A stretch of DNA of 64,000 nt, taken from Undibacterium sp049340185. Its GTDB lineage: Bacteria; Pseudomonadota; Gammaproteobacteria; Burkholderiales; Burkholderiaceae_D. Both the position numbers and the translations under genes were made by a program. This document shows positions 27,337-36,669 of this stretch, one piece after another; the first letter of the stretch is position 1; every line of letters begins with the position of its first letter. The notes under the pieces are model-generated. The model had not been told where the DNA came from and ran no database searches. It worked only from the letters and a program-made list of their open reading frames with translations. Location: the NCBI RefSeq assembly GCF_049340185.1, contig NZ_JBMPPC010000001.1, forward strand, positions 558,001 to 622,000, given 5' to 3'.

Positions 27337-28572
27337 ATGAAATTTCAATTACGTACATCTGTTTTAGCAATTGCCCTGGCATTGTCAGCACCGCTTGCGA
27401 TGGCTGATACCATCAAGATCGCCTATATCGATCCACTGTCCGGCCCGTTTGCCCCTGTTGGCCAAAACATCTTGAATTCTTATCAGTACATTGCTGAAAA
27501 AGCCAATGCCGAAGGCTGGGCTGGTCCGCATAAATTTGAAGTCGTCGGCTTCGATAATAAAGGTAGTCCGCAAGAATCTTTGAGCGTACTGAAAACTGTG
27601 ATCGACAAAGGCTTCCGTTACATCACCCAAGGCAACGGATCCGGTGTTGGCCTGGCGTTGCTTGACGCTGTCAACAAACATAATGAGCGCAATCCGGGCA
27701 AAGAAATCATTTACCTGAATCATGCTGCGGTTGATCCGGATATGACCAATGGTAAATGCAGCTTCTGGCATTTCCGTTTTGATTCCAACTCTGACATGAA
27801 GATGGAATCGCTGACCACCTACATGGCGCAGGACAAGAGTATTAAGAAGGTCTATATCATCGGCCAAAACTATTCTTTTGGTCATCAGGTTACTCGTGCC
27901 GCTAAAGAGTATCTGGCACGCAAACGTCCTGATATTCAAATTGTTGGCGACGACTTGCACCCTATCGGGCAGGTCAAGGATTTTTCTCCTTACATCGCCA
28001 AGATTAAAGCGTCTGGCGCTGACACGGTAATTACAGGCAACTGGGGTGCGGATCTGGCTTTGTTGATTAAATCAGCGAAAGATGCTGACTTAAAAGCAAA
28101 TTTCTTTACTTACTACGCATCGACCACAGGTGTTCCAACAGCGATGGGTCCTGCTGGTGTCGATCATGTGAAGTACGTGGGCTACTGGAATGCTAACAAC
28201 GAAACTTTTGCAGGTAAGGATATCGTTGAAGGATTCAAAGCCAAGTACAAAGACGACTATTATTCGATGGCGACCTATTCTGTTCTCGCCTATATGGGTA
28301 AGGCTGTCAAAGACGCCAAATCCATTGAGCCGGCAGCAGTGGCAATTGCCCTGGAAAACTCCAAAGTAAAAAGCCTGAACGGTGACACCGTTATGCGTAA
28401 ATTGGATCACCAGATTCAACAACCACTGTATATTGCCACATGGGTAAAAACTAATGGCAAAGATGTGAAATTTGACCAGGAAAATACAGGTCTGGGCTGG
28501 AAGACGAATCAAAAAATTGATGCCTTCGTTGCTACTCAACCTTCGTCTTGTCAGATGAAACGTCCTGGTTAA
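27337..28572 (+). CDS. Periplasmic substrate-binding protein of a Liv/HAAT-type ABC transporter
   Basis: A 411-residue periplasmic binding protein. A Sec signal peptide (about residues 1-23, cleavage after LAMA) is followed by IKIAYIDPLSGPFAPVGQNI, the typical start of Leu/Ile/Val-binding (PBP type 1) proteins. The ATG at 27337 lies after GGAG at a good distance. Neighbouring acyl-CoA genes make a carboxylate or branched-chain fatty-acid-like ligand possible, beside amino acids. A terminator follows, so the protein can be made in excess over the permeases. Confidence 0.92.
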   Translation: MKFQLRTSVLAIALALSAPLAMADTIKIAYIDPLSGPFAPVGQNILNSYQYIAEKANAEGWAGPHKFEVVGFDNKGSPQESLSVLKTVIDKGFRYITQGNGSGVGLALLDAVNKHNERNPGKEIIYLNHAAVDPDMTNGKCSFWHFRFDSNSDMKMESLTTYMAQDKSIKKVYIIGQNYSFGHQVTRAAKEYLARKRPDIQIVGDDLHPIGQVKDFSPYIAKIKASGADTVITGNWGADLALLIKSAKDADLKANFFTYYASTTGVPTAMGPAGVDHVKYVGYWNANNETFAGKDIVEGFKAKYKDDYYSMATYSVLAYMGKAVKDAKSIEPAAVAIALENSKVKSLNGDTVMRKLDHQIQQPLYIATWVKTNGKDVKFDQENTGLGWKTNQKIDAFVATQPSSCQMKRPG

Positions 28573-28584
28573 TCGGCAAAATCT

Positions 28585-28620
28585 GAGAGGGAGTTGCATT
28601 TCGATGCGCTCTCTTTTTTT
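28585..28620 (+). terminator. Terminator between the binding-protein and livH genes
   Basis: GAGAG pairs with CTCTC, with an inner GCAT-TTCG-ATGC hairpin carrying a stable UUCG-type loop, followed by seven T. It separates the binding-protein transcript from the permease operon. Confidence 0.75.
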
Positions 28621-28628
28621 TCATAAAA

Positions 28629-28645
28629 ATAGTACGATCGTTCAA
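28629..28645. promoter_or_regulatory. TetR-type palindrome, site 2 (before livH)
   Basis: ATAGTACGATCGTTCAA shares the TAGTACG-TCGT core with sites 1 and 3 and lies about 25 bases before the livH start codon, right after the terminator. This suggests that the permease operon has its own regulated promoter. Confidence 0.5.
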
Positions 28646-28667
28646 GATTTTAAAAAGGATCTTTGCT

Positions 28668-29615
28668 GTGGAATTCACATTGATCACCCTGCTGAACGGC
28701 GTCAGCTACGGATTGCTGTTGTTTATGCTTTCCTCTGGTTTGACGCTGATTTTCAGTATGATGGGCGTGCTTAATTTTGCCCACGCCAGTTTTTACATGT
28801 TGGGTGCCTATTTTGCTTACGGCATCAGTGTCAAATTAGGTTTCTGGCCAGCGCTGTTTCTGGCGCCGCTGATAGTCGGTTTTCTCGGTGCGATGGTGGA
28901 GCGCTACGGACTGCGTTCAGTGCACAAATACGGACATATCCCAGAACTGCTATTCACTTTTGGTTTGTCTTACGTGATTGTGGAACTGGTGCAGTTGATC
29001 TGGGGGCGCTCAACCGTGCCATATCCTATTCCGGCTGAGCTCGATGGTCCCTTGTTTACTTTGTACACCACGACCTTCCCTATGTATCGCGGCTTCATGA
29101 TGTTTGTTGCTTTGCTGATGCTGGTTGCGATCTATTTATTGCTAACCAGAACAAGGATAGGCCTTGTGATTCAGGCGGCATTGACACATCCGGATACGGT
29201 AGAAGCTCTGGGGCACAATGTCCCTCGCGTGTTTATGCTGGTGTTTGGCGGCGGTTGCGCCTTAGCCGGACTGGCAGGTGTGGTCGGTGGCAACGCCTTC
29301 GTCACCGAGCCTGGTATGGCGGCAACACTGGGCAGCATTATTTTTGTGGTCGTGGTGGTCGGTGGCATGGGGTCGCTTGCCGGTGCATTTGTCGCCTCTA
29401 TCCTGATTGGCGTACTGCAAACCTTTGCCGTGGCGCTTGATTATTCTTTCGTCACGGTATTTGCGAAATTAGGTACACAGATTTCCGCTACTGCACCGGG
29501 CTATTCGATGCTCAGCCTGACGATTGCTCAGGTAGCACCGATCATGCCTTACCTGCTATTGGTGCTTATCCTTATTTTCCGGCCAAAAGGTTTGCTGGGT
29601 ACTCGCGAAGGATAA
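28668..29615 (+). CDS. livH: Branched-chain/HAAT ABC transporter permease LivH
   Basis: A 315-residue inner-membrane permease with about eight membrane helices. The start LITLLNGVSYGLLLFMLSSGLTLIFSMMGVLNFAHASFYMLGAY is typical of LivH. The GTG start at 28668 follows AAGGA. It is the first gene of a tight livH-livM-livG-livF operon. Confidence 0.92.
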   Translation: MEFTLITLLNGVSYGLLLFMLSSGLTLIFSMMGVLNFAHASFYMLGAYFAYGISVKLGFWPALFLAPLIVGFLGAMVERYGLRSVHKYGHIPELLFTFGLSYVIVELVQLIWGRSTVPYPIPAELDGPLFTLYTTTFPMYRGFMMFVALLMLVAIYLLLTRTRIGLVIQAALTHPDTVEALGHNVPRVFMLVFGGGCALAGLAGVVGGNAFVTEPGMAATLGSIIFVVVVVGGMGSLAGAFVASILIGVLQTFAVALDYSFVTVFAKLGTQISATAPGYSMLSLTIAQVAPIMPYLLLVLILIFRPKGLLGTREG

Positions 29616-29618
29616 AAA

Positions 29619-30905
29619 ATGACAACAACATTGACATATAAACCGCTAAATCTGGCGCGCTGGATCATCTGGCTTGGATTCGCAACCATGCTGATCATTG
29701 CGCCGCTGATTTTTAAATCAGGCGGGTCGCTTTCACTATTGTCCCAAATTGGCACGCTGATGATTTTTGGCCTGTCCTTTAATATGTTGTTAGGGCAGGG
29801 CGGCATGCTGTCGTTCGGTCATGCCGTTTATTCGGGACTTGGCGCTTTCTTTGCGATCCACGCGATGAATCTGGTGACTGATGGAACACTTATGTTTCCG
29901 ATTACACTCATCCCATTCATCGGCGGTGTTGCTGGTATGTTTTTCGGCATCCTGTTTGGTTATGTTACGACGAAAAAATCCGGCACGACTTTTTCGATGA
30001 TCACTCTGGGCATGGTCGAACTGGTATTCGCCAGTTCATTAATGTTCCCAAGTTTCTTTGGCGGTGAAGGCGGCATTTCTACTAATCGCGTGATTGGCAA
30101 AGCTTTTCTGGGCATTACCTACGGACCGCAGATCCAGGTGTATTACCTGATTGCAGCGTGGCTGTTTATCAGCACGATTGGCATGTATGCCTTCACACAA
30201 ACGCCGCTTGGTCGGCTCGCTAATGCGGTCAGGGATAATCCTGAACGCGTTGAGTTTGTCGGTTACAACACGCAATGGGTCCGCTATCTGACCTTGATTT
30301 TGTCTGCTTTTTTTGCCGGCATTGCAGGCGGACTGTCAGCTATTAATTTTGAAATTGTGAGTGCTGAAAACGTTAGCGCCATTCGCTCTGGCGCTGTGCT
30401 GTTGTTCACGTTTATCGGAGGTATCGGCTTTTTCTTTGGTCCGATGATCGGCGCGGTGATCGGCGTTGTGTTGACGGTGATGCTGTCTGACTTCACCAAA
30501 GCCTGGCAACTCTATCTCGGTATTTTCTTCATCATCATCGTGATGTATGCGCCGGGCGGTATCGCCAGTATATTGATGCTGAACCTGCGAGTTGCCAAAT
30601 TTGGTTTGTTCAAACGGGTCTGGCCATCCATGTGGAAACTTGTTCTCGCAACCACAATTGCTGCGTTCGGTACAGTGATCGGAATCGAAATGCTGTATCA
30701 GCGCACTTTGGAAGCATCGCAAAATTCTACCGTCAACTTATTCGGTGTAATGGTCGATACGGCACAACCTGCTGCATGGCTGACTGCCGGGGCGTTGATT
30801 GCCATCGGTGTCGTGGGATTCGTCATTACCAAATCCAGCTTTACACAAAAATGGGGCGAAGTCAGCACCGAAATTGAAGATCAAATGAGGAGGGTGCAAT
30901 CATGA
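29619..30905 (+). CDS. livM: Branched-chain/HAAT ABC transporter permease LivM
   Basis: A 428-residue permease, partner of LivH. The conserved GLSFNMLLGQGGMLSFGHAVYSGLGAFFA and PLGRLANAVRDNPERVEFVGYN segments are diagnostic. About ten membrane helices are visible. The C-terminus carries an extra membrane part of about 90 residues (after MLNLRVAKFG) beyond the usual LivM end. It starts 3 bases after livH and overlaps livG by 4 bases. Confidence 0.92.
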   Translation: MTTTLTYKPLNLARWIIWLGFATMLIIAPLIFKSGGSLSLLSQIGTLMIFGLSFNMLLGQGGMLSFGHAVYSGLGAFFAIHAMNLVTDGTLMFPITLIPFIGGVAGMFFGILFGYVTTKKSGTTFSMITLGMVELVFASSLMFPSFFGGEGGISTNRVIGKAFLGITYGPQIQVYYLIAAWLFISTIGMYAFTQTPLGRLANAVRDNPERVEFVGYNTQWVRYLTLILSAFFAGIAGGLSAINFEIVSAENVSAIRSGAVLLFTFIGGIGFFFGPMIGAVIGVVLTVMLSDFTKAWQLYLGIFFIIIVMYAPGGIASILMLNLRVAKFGLFKRVWPSMWKLVLATTIAAFGTVIGIEMLYQRTLEASQNSTVNLFGVMVDTAQPAAWLTAGALIAIGVVGFVITKSSFTQKWGEVSTEIEDQMRRVQS

Positions 30906-31678
30906 GTGTGACTTCATTGTTCTCTCTTGAGTTAAAAGATGTCAGAAAGAGTTTTGGCAAATCTGAAATCATCCGGGGGGCCAATTTGCAAGTGCCAAAG
31001 GGCGAACGGTTTGCAATCATCGGGCCAAACGGTGCGGGAAAATCGACCTTATTTAATCTGATCTCTGGCCGTTTTCCCATCAGCTCAGGTGATATTTTAT
31101 TGAATGGCGAGAGTATCTCCACATTACGTCCGTTTGAGATTAACCGTCGTGGCTTGTCACGCAGTTTTCAGATCACCAATATTTTTCATCGCTTATCGGT
31201 GTACGAAAATTTACGCTGTGCGGTGCTGTGGTCGCTCGGCTATAAATATTCATTCTGGCATCGGCTTAACGGCTTGAAAGATGCGCATGAGCGAGCCGAA
31301 GCCGTATTAGAGCAAATCGGCCTAAAACGCCGGCGTGACATCACAGCTGGCCTACTGACTTATGCGGAACAACGTGCATTGGAAATTGGTATCACCATTG
31401 CTGGCGGTGCTGACGTCATCTTGCTCGATGAACCAACTGCCGGTATGAGCCGGTCGGAGTCTGATGCTGCCGTTGAGCTGATCCGCAAAGTTACCGTCGG
31501 CAAGACGCTGTTAATGGTCGAGCATGATATGAGTGTAGTGTTTGGTCTTGCAGATAAAATCGCCGTTGTCGTGTATGGCGAAGTCATTGCCTGCGATACA
31601 CCTGTCAATATCCGGAATAACCAAAAAGTTAAAGACGCATATCTGGGTGGTCATGCCCCGGTGGAGGCCGCAGCATGA
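30902..31678 (+). CDS. livG: Branched-chain/HAAT ABC transporter ATPase LivG
   Basis: A 258-residue ABC ATPase. Walker A is GPNGAGKST, the signature is the shortened LTYAEQRALEI seen in LivG proteins, and Walker B reads VILLDEPTAGM. The H-loop histidine lies in MVEHDMSVVF. Start and stop overlap livM and livF by 4 bases each, which points to translational coupling. Confidence 0.93.
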   Translation: MSVTSLFSLELKDVRKSFGKSEIIRGANLQVPKGERFAIIGPNGAGKSTLFNLISGRFPISSGDILLNGESISTLRPFEINRRGLSRSFQITNIFHRLSVYENLRCAVLWSLGYKYSFWHRLNGLKDAHERAEAVLEQIGLKRRRDITAGLLTYAEQRALEIGITIAGGADVILLDEPTAGMSRSESDAAVELIRKVTVGKTLLMVEHDMSVVFGLADKIAVVVYGEVIACDTPVNIRNNQKVKDAYLGGHAPVEAAA

Positions 31679-32376
31679 GTACATTATTAGAAATCAAAGG
31701 CCTGAATGCTTTCTACGGCAAAAGCCATGTCCTTCATGGTGTTGATCTTGTCGTCAATCAGGGCGAGATCGTCAGCTTATTGGGGCGTAACGGTGTTGGC
31801 CGCTCAACTACCGTCAAAGCCGCAATGGGGCAGGTTGACTCAACCGGGTCGATCAAGTTCAAGGGTGAAGAGATTATCGGCCTGAAAGCTTTCCAGATCG
31901 CCCACAAAGGATTAGGTTATGTGCCGGAGAATCGCGATATTTTTCCGACCTTAACAGTGGAACAGAACCTGATTCTGGGAGAAAAGTCAGGTAAAAAATC
32001 GCGCTGGTCGCTCGACGATATGTACAAAATGTTCCCGCGCCTGAAGGAGCGTCAACATACTGCGGCGGGCGTTCTGTCTGGCGGTGAACAACAAATGCTG
32101 ACGCTATGTCGTACGCTGATGGGAGATCCTGACCTGATCATGATTGATGAGCCGACAGAAGGGCTGGCACCAAAGATCGTCGAATTAGTTGCTGAATATC
32201 TCAAAGAACTTAAAAATCGTGGAATATCCGTATTGCTGGTTGAGCAAAAACTCGCGATCGCACTAGAAATCTCGCAAAGGGTCTACGTCATGGGACACGG
32301 CAGTATCGTGTTCGAAGGAAGTCCCGCCGATTTGCGTGCCAACGAAGCGATTCGCAAAGAATGGCTAGAGGTATAA
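31675..32376 (+). CDS. livF: Branched-chain/HAAT ABC transporter ATPase LivF, Walker A Lys replaced by Arg
   Basis: A 233-residue ABC ATPase that pairs with LivG. The Walker A segment reads GRNGVGRSTT, so the usual Lys is Arg (codon CGC). The signature LSGGEQQML, Walker B LIMIDEPTEGL and H-region LLVEQKLAIAL are intact. Lys to Arg usually weakens ATP hydrolysis, so the site may be partly degenerate and the paired LivG site catalytic. A variant of this kind may be usual for this subfamily in Burkholderiales; I cannot verify that here. Confidence 0.92.
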   Translation: MSTLLEIKGLNAFYGKSHVLHGVDLVVNQGEIVSLLGRNGVGRSTTVKAAMGQVDSTGSIKFKGEEIIGLKAFQIAHKGLGYVPENRDIFPTLTVEQNLILGEKSGKKSRWSLDDMYKMFPRLKERQHTAAGVLSGGEQQMLTLCRTLMGDPDLIMIDEPTEGLAPKIVELVAEYLKELKNRGISVLLVEQKLAIALEISQRVYVMGHGSIVFEGSPADLRANEAIRKEWLEV

Positions 32377-32449
32377 GCATTAGTTTAGTCTAAGGTTTAA
32401 TATACTACTCACCTGTATATTTTAGGACACTAGGCAATACAAGCGGCAT

Positions 32450-32490
32450 AGGCATATTTCTCATGAAATGATGGGGAGTATGCCTTTTTT
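32450..32490 (+). terminator. Terminator of the livHMGF operon
   Basis: AGGCATA (32450-32456) pairs with TATGCCT (32479-32485), the stem extends inward with G-U pairs, and six T follow. It lies 74 bases after the livF stop codon. Confidence 0.7.
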
Positions 32491-32517
32491 GACTAAGTAA
32501 AAAATTTTCTCCTAAAA

Positions 32518-32534
32518 TAATACGACCGTACTTT
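32518..32534. promoter_or_regulatory. TetR-type palindrome, site 3 (before the FadB-like gene)
   Basis: TAATACGACCGTACTTT is the third member of the set with sites at 25456 and 28629. It lies about 140 bases before the start of the beta-oxidation gene. Confidence 0.55.
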
Positions 32535-32674
32535 TTTGCGGTATAGTAGAGATGACGTAAAAACTCGCAGACAGCATTCTGGTCAGCAAGCGGCATTCAA
32601 TTTACCTATAGTAGTAAGGTGTCAATTAGCTGTTTGTACAATCAAAAAACGTATTTCAACCCTTAGGAAGAGAC

Positions 32675-34756
32675 ATGAGCGCGGAATATCAAGTCAACGG
32701 CAATGTTGCCGTCATTACCCTCAACAATCCCCCTGTTAACGGTTTAGGTCACTCGACACGCAGCGCGATTGTCGAAGGCATGAAGCAGGCGCTGAATGAC
32801 GATGCAATTAAATCCATCATCATTACCGGCGCTGGCAAAGCGTTTTCGGGCGGCGCCGATATTAAAGAATTCAACTCACCAAAAGCATCAGCAGAACCGT
32901 CGCTGCATACCGTAATCAATATTGTTGAGGGTTCTACCAAGCCAGTTATCGCTGCGATACACAGCGTGTGCATGGGTGGCGGACTAGAGCTGGCATTGGG
33001 CTGTAACTACCGAGTAGTGACGCCAGGTGCGCAAATTGCCCTGCCTGAAGTCAAGCTCGGCATTTTGCCAGGCGCCGGCGGCACACAACGCCTGCCTCGC
33101 GTACTTGGCTTGGAAATGGCGCTGAATATGATCGTATCTGGTACTGCGATACCATCAGAAAAACTCGCCAAAACCGCTTTATTTAACGAACTGATCGAAG
33201 GTGACCTGATGCAAGGTGCATTGGCTTTTGCCGCCAAAGTCGCCGACGTCCGTCCGCTGCCACGCGTGCGCGACATCAAGATCGATTATCCGAATTACGA
33301 AGCCTTCCTGCAGTTCTCACGCAATACCGTTCGCGCAATGTCCGGCCCGTTCCCCGCGCCATTGAAATGCGTCGAAGCCGTTGCTGCCTCTGTCACCAAA
33401 AAATTCGATGATGGTATTAACGTAGAACGCGATCTGTTTCTCGAATTAGTACAAACCACAGAATCCAAAGCATTGCGTCACGCCTTCTTCGGCGAGCGTG
33501 CAGCGAGCAAACTGCCTGATGTGCCAGAAGATACGCCAACCCGTCCGATCAAATCGGCAGCGGTCATTGGCGCAGGCACGATGGGTGGTGGTATTGCCAT
33601 GAATTTTGCGAATGCGGGCATCCCAGTACAGATTCTGGAGATGAAACAGGAGGCTTTGGACAAAGGTCTGGCAACTATTCGTAAAAATTACGAAAACACA
33701 ATGAAAAAAGGCAAGTTATCGCCTGAGAAATTCGAACAACGCGTTGGTCTGATTACCGGCACCTTATCTTACGAAGCGATTGGCCAAGCTGACATCGTTG
33801 TCGAGGCAGTATTTGAAGATATGGGCGTAAAAGAGCAAGTATTCAAAAAGCTGGATGAAGTGATGAAGCCAGGCGCAATCCTAGCCTCTAATACCTCGAC
33901 ACTGGACGTCGACCAGATCGCCAGCTTTACCAAGCGCCCAGAAGACGTTGTGGGCACGCATTTCTTCAGCCCGGCCAATGTGATGAAGTTGCTGGAAATT
34001 GTACGCGGCAAAAAAACGGCCAAAGACGTGCTCGCTACGACCCTGGCCTTATCTAAAAAAATTAAGAAAACTGGCGTCGTATCCGGTGTGTGCGACGGAT
34101 TCATCGGCAACCGTATGATCGAGCAATATAGCCGTCAAGCGGGCTTCCTAATCGAAGAAGGTTGTACGCCGGAGCAAGTCGATAAGGCAGTTGAGAAAAT
34201 GGGCTTTGCGATGGGGCCGTTCCGCATGGGCGATCTGGCAGGCAATGATATCGGCTGGTATATCCGCAAACGTCGCTATGTTGAGAAGCCACAAATCACT
34301 TATTCAAAAACAGCTGATCTGTTGTGTGAGATGGGCCGTTTTGGTCAAAAAACCGGCGCAGGCTGGTACGACTACAAGGCGGGGGATCGCAAGGCATATC
34401 CATCGCAGGTAGTGAATGACATGATCGTCAAACACTCTGCGGATCTGGGCATTGAACGTCGTAAAATCACCGATCAGGAAATTATAGAACGCCTGATTTA
34501 CGCACTGGTCAATGAAGCCGCTTATATTCTGGAAGAAGGTATCGCAACCCGTGCGTCTGACATTGATATGGTCTATCTGACTGGTTACGGTTTCCCGTTA
34601 CATCGCGGTGGCCCGATGTTTTATGCCGATACCATCGGTTTACCAAATGTCGTGATGGCAATGGAACGCTATGCCAAAGGTCGTCATGGTGACGCCTGGA
34701 AACCGGCACCATTGCTGGCAAAACTTGCTGCAGAAGGCAAAAGCTTTAATGGCTAA
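32675..34756 (+). CDS. Bifunctional enoyl-CoA hydratase/3-hydroxyacyl-CoA dehydrogenase
   Basis: A 693-residue beta-oxidation enzyme of the FadB/peroxisomal bifunctional type. The N-terminal crotonase domain (about 1-190) has GAGKAFSGGADIKEF and the PEVKLGILPGAGGTQRLPR segment with catalytic Glu. The NAD-binding domain starts near residue 290 (AAVIGAGTMGGGIAM) and carries the NTSTLDV and HFFSPANVMKLLEIV motifs of 3-hydroxyacyl-CoA dehydrogenases; two C-terminal helical domains follow. AGGAAG lies 7 bases before the ATG. Together with the acyl-CoA ligase it implies uptake and oxidation of a carboxylic acid. Confidence 0.94.
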   Translation: MSAEYQVNGNVAVITLNNPPVNGLGHSTRSAIVEGMKQALNDDAIKSIIITGAGKAFSGGADIKEFNSPKASAEPSLHTVINIVEGSTKPVIAAIHSVCMGGGLELALGCNYRVVTPGAQIALPEVKLGILPGAGGTQRLPRVLGLEMALNMIVSGTAIPSEKLAKTALFNELIEGDLMQGALAFAAKVADVRPLPRVRDIKIDYPNYEAFLQFSRNTVRAMSGPFPAPLKCVEAVAASVTKKFDDGINVERDLFLELVQTTESKALRHAFFGERAASKLPDVPEDTPTRPIKSAAVIGAGTMGGGIAMNFANAGIPVQILEMKQEALDKGLATIRKNYENTMKKGKLSPEKFEQRVGLITGTLSYEAIGQADIVVEAVFEDMGVKEQVFKKLDEVMKPGAILASNTSTLDVDQIASFTKRPEDVVGTHFFSPANVMKLLEIVRGKKTAKDVLATTLALSKKIKKTGVVSGVCDGFIGNRMIEQYSRQAGFLIEEGCTPEQVDKAVEKMGFAMGPFRMGDLAGNDIGWYIRKRRYVEKPQITYSKTADLLCEMGRFGQKTGAGWYDYKAGDRKAYPSQVVNDMIVKHSADLGIERRKITDQEIIERLIYALVNEAAYILEEGIATRASDIDMVYLTGYGFPLHRGGPMFYADTIGLPNVVMAMERYAKGRHGDAWKPAPLLAKLAAEGKSFNG

Positions 34757-34812
34757 TTAGCATCAATGAGCGTTCAAGTCAGCGATTCGCTTGCCTGAAC
34801 ACTCAGCAACTC

Positions 34813-34848
34813 AACAAAGAGCGCAGCTTAAACACTGCGCTCTTTGTT
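34813..34848 (+). terminator. Intrinsic terminator after the FadB-like gene
   Basis: A perfect 14-bp stem (AACAAAGAGCGCAG / CTGCGCTCTTTGTT) with an 8-base loop is followed by further T residues. Confidence 0.88.
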
Positions 34849-34932
34849 TTTGACGCCGCAGAATTAGAGGAGGCAGCAGTGGCGATGTTATAATGGAAGG
34901 TTAGTTATAACTCTATTGCAAAAGGTTTTTCC

Positions 34933-36534
34933 GTGCTCTCTACCGCAAATATTACGATGCAGTTTGGCCCAAAGCCACTGTTCGAAAACATCTCTGTCAA
35001 ATTTGGTGATGGCAATCGCTATGGTTTGATCGGCGCCAATGGCTGTGGCAAGTCCACTTTCATGAAAATTTTGGGTGGCGATCTCGATCAATCTTCGGGA
35101 ACAGTCATGCTGGATCAGAATGAACGCCTAGGTAAGTTGCGTCAGGATCAGTTTGCGTTTGAAGATATGCGTGTTCTGGATGTCGTCATGATGGGACACA
35201 CCGAGATGTGGGCCGCCATGTCTGAGCGCGACGCGATCTACGCCAATCCTGAGGCGACTGATGACGATTACATGAAGGCTGCGGATCTTGAGGCAAAGTT
35301 TGCCGAATATGACGGCTATACCGCAGAGCCAAGGGCAGGGGAACTACTGCTCGGCGCAGGTATTCCTATTGATCAGCATCAGGGGCTGATGAGCGCGGTC
35401 GCTCCGGGCTGGAAATTACGTGTCTTGCTGGCACAAGCCTTGTTCTCCAATCCTGACATCTTGCTGCTTGACGAACCAACCAACAATTTGGATATCAACA
35501 CGATTCGCTGGCTTGAAGATACGCTGAATGACCGTAACTCGACCATGATTATCATTTCCCATGACCGTCACTTTCTGAATCAGGTCTGTACGCATATGGC
35601 CGATATGGATTATGGTACCTTAAAAGTCTATCCAGGCAACTACGATGATTACATGCTGGCGTCCTCACAGGCACGTGCACAGCAAATGGCGAATAATGCA
35701 AAGGCCAAAGAAAAGGTCGCGGAATTGCAAGATTTCGTTCGGCGCTTTTCTGCGAACAAATCCAAGGCACGTCAGGCGACTTCTCGTGCCAAGCAAATCG
35801 ATAAAATCAAGATCGAAGAATTTAAGCCGTCCAGCCGCCAGAATCCTTTTGTTCGTTTTGACGGAGAAAAGAAACTGCATCGCCTGGCAGTAGAGGTTCA
35901 GGGCTTGACCAAAGCCTATGACCGCACCTTATTTAAAAATGTCGATCTGATGATTGAGGCCGGCGAGCGCATAGCAATTATCGGCGCTAATGGCATTGGT
36001 AAAACAACCTTGTTGCGCTGCATTGGCGGCGATGATATCGCAGGCTTGCATGCGGATCGCGGCCTAGTGAAATGGGCAGAAAACGCCAATGTTGGTTATA
36101 TGCCGCAAGATCCTACCGAAGAATTTGCTTCAGATAAAAACTTGACCGACTGGATCGGCCAATGGACGCAAGAGGGTGACGACGATCAGGCGGTACGTTC
36201 CATTTTGGGGCGCTTGTTATTTGGTGGCGACGACGTGAAAAAATCAGTCAAAGTGCTGTCCGGTGGTGAAAAAGGGCGCATGATGTACGGCAAGCTGATG
36301 CTGGGCCGTCACAATGTATTACTCATGGATGAACCGACCAATCACATGGATATGGAATCGATCGAATCTCTGAATATCGCGCTGGAAAAATATGCAGGAA
36401 CATTAGTATTCGTGTCACATGACCGTGAGTTTGTATCGTCACTGGCGACGCGGGTCTTGGAAATTAAAGAGAATGAAATTATTGATTTCCGTGGTTCGTA
36501 TGAAGAATATCTGACCAGCCAAGGTATTGAATAA
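34933..36534 (+). CDS. ybiT: ABC-F family ATPase YbiT
   Basis: A 533-residue soluble protein with two ABC domains, similar along its length to E. coli YbiT, an ABC-F protein that acts on the ribosome. Walker A motifs are GANGCGKST and GANGIGKTT; the second signature is LSGGEKGRM while the first is the degenerate APGWKLRV typical of YbiT. Between the domains lies the charged linker (FVRRFSANKSKARQATSRAKQID) that reaches the peptidyl-transferase centre in ABC-F proteins. The GTG start follows AAAGG by 7 bases. Confidence 0.95.
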   Translation: MLSTANITMQFGPKPLFENISVKFGDGNRYGLIGANGCGKSTFMKILGGDLDQSSGTVMLDQNERLGKLRQDQFAFEDMRVLDVVMMGHTEMWAAMSERDAIYANPEATDDDYMKAADLEAKFAEYDGYTAEPRAGELLLGAGIPIDQHQGLMSAVAPGWKLRVLLAQALFSNPDILLLDEPTNNLDINTIRWLEDTLNDRNSTMIIISHDRHFLNQVCTHMADMDYGTLKVYPGNYDDYMLASSQARAQQMANNAKAKEKVAELQDFVRRFSANKSKARQATSRAKQIDKIKIEEFKPSSRQNPFVRFDGEKKLHRLAVEVQGLTKAYDRTLFKNVDLMIEAGERIAIIGANGIGKTTLLRCIGGDDIAGLHADRGLVKWAENANVGYMPQDPTEEFASDKNLTDWIGQWTQEGDDDQAVRSILGRLLFGGDDVKKSVKVLSGGEKGRMMYGKLMLGRHNVLLMDEPTNHMDMESIESLNIALEKYAGTLVFVSHDREFVSSLATRVLEIKENEIIDFRGSYEEYLTSQGIE

Positions 36535-36602
36535 ATGAGTGGGAAATGAGTAAATTCAACCGGTTTTTTATTCGACGGTTGATTACAGTTTGATTGAGAT
36601 GC

Positions 36603-36632
36603 AAAAAAGCCAGGAATTTCCTGGCTTTTTTT
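36603..36632. terminator. Bidirectional terminator
   Basis: AAAAAAGCCAGGAA and TTCCTGGCTTTTTT form a perfect stem with A and T tracts on both sides, so it works in both directions. It separates ybiT from the convergent gene at 36670. Confidence 0.85.
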
Positions 36633-36669
36633 CGCTATAAGGCGAGTCATAGTACAAGTCATCGATTAC

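Noticed and set aside
27385..27960. A 191-codon minus-strand frame opposite the periplasmic binding protein
   Set aside because: Antisense shadow of a gene with clear family motifs.
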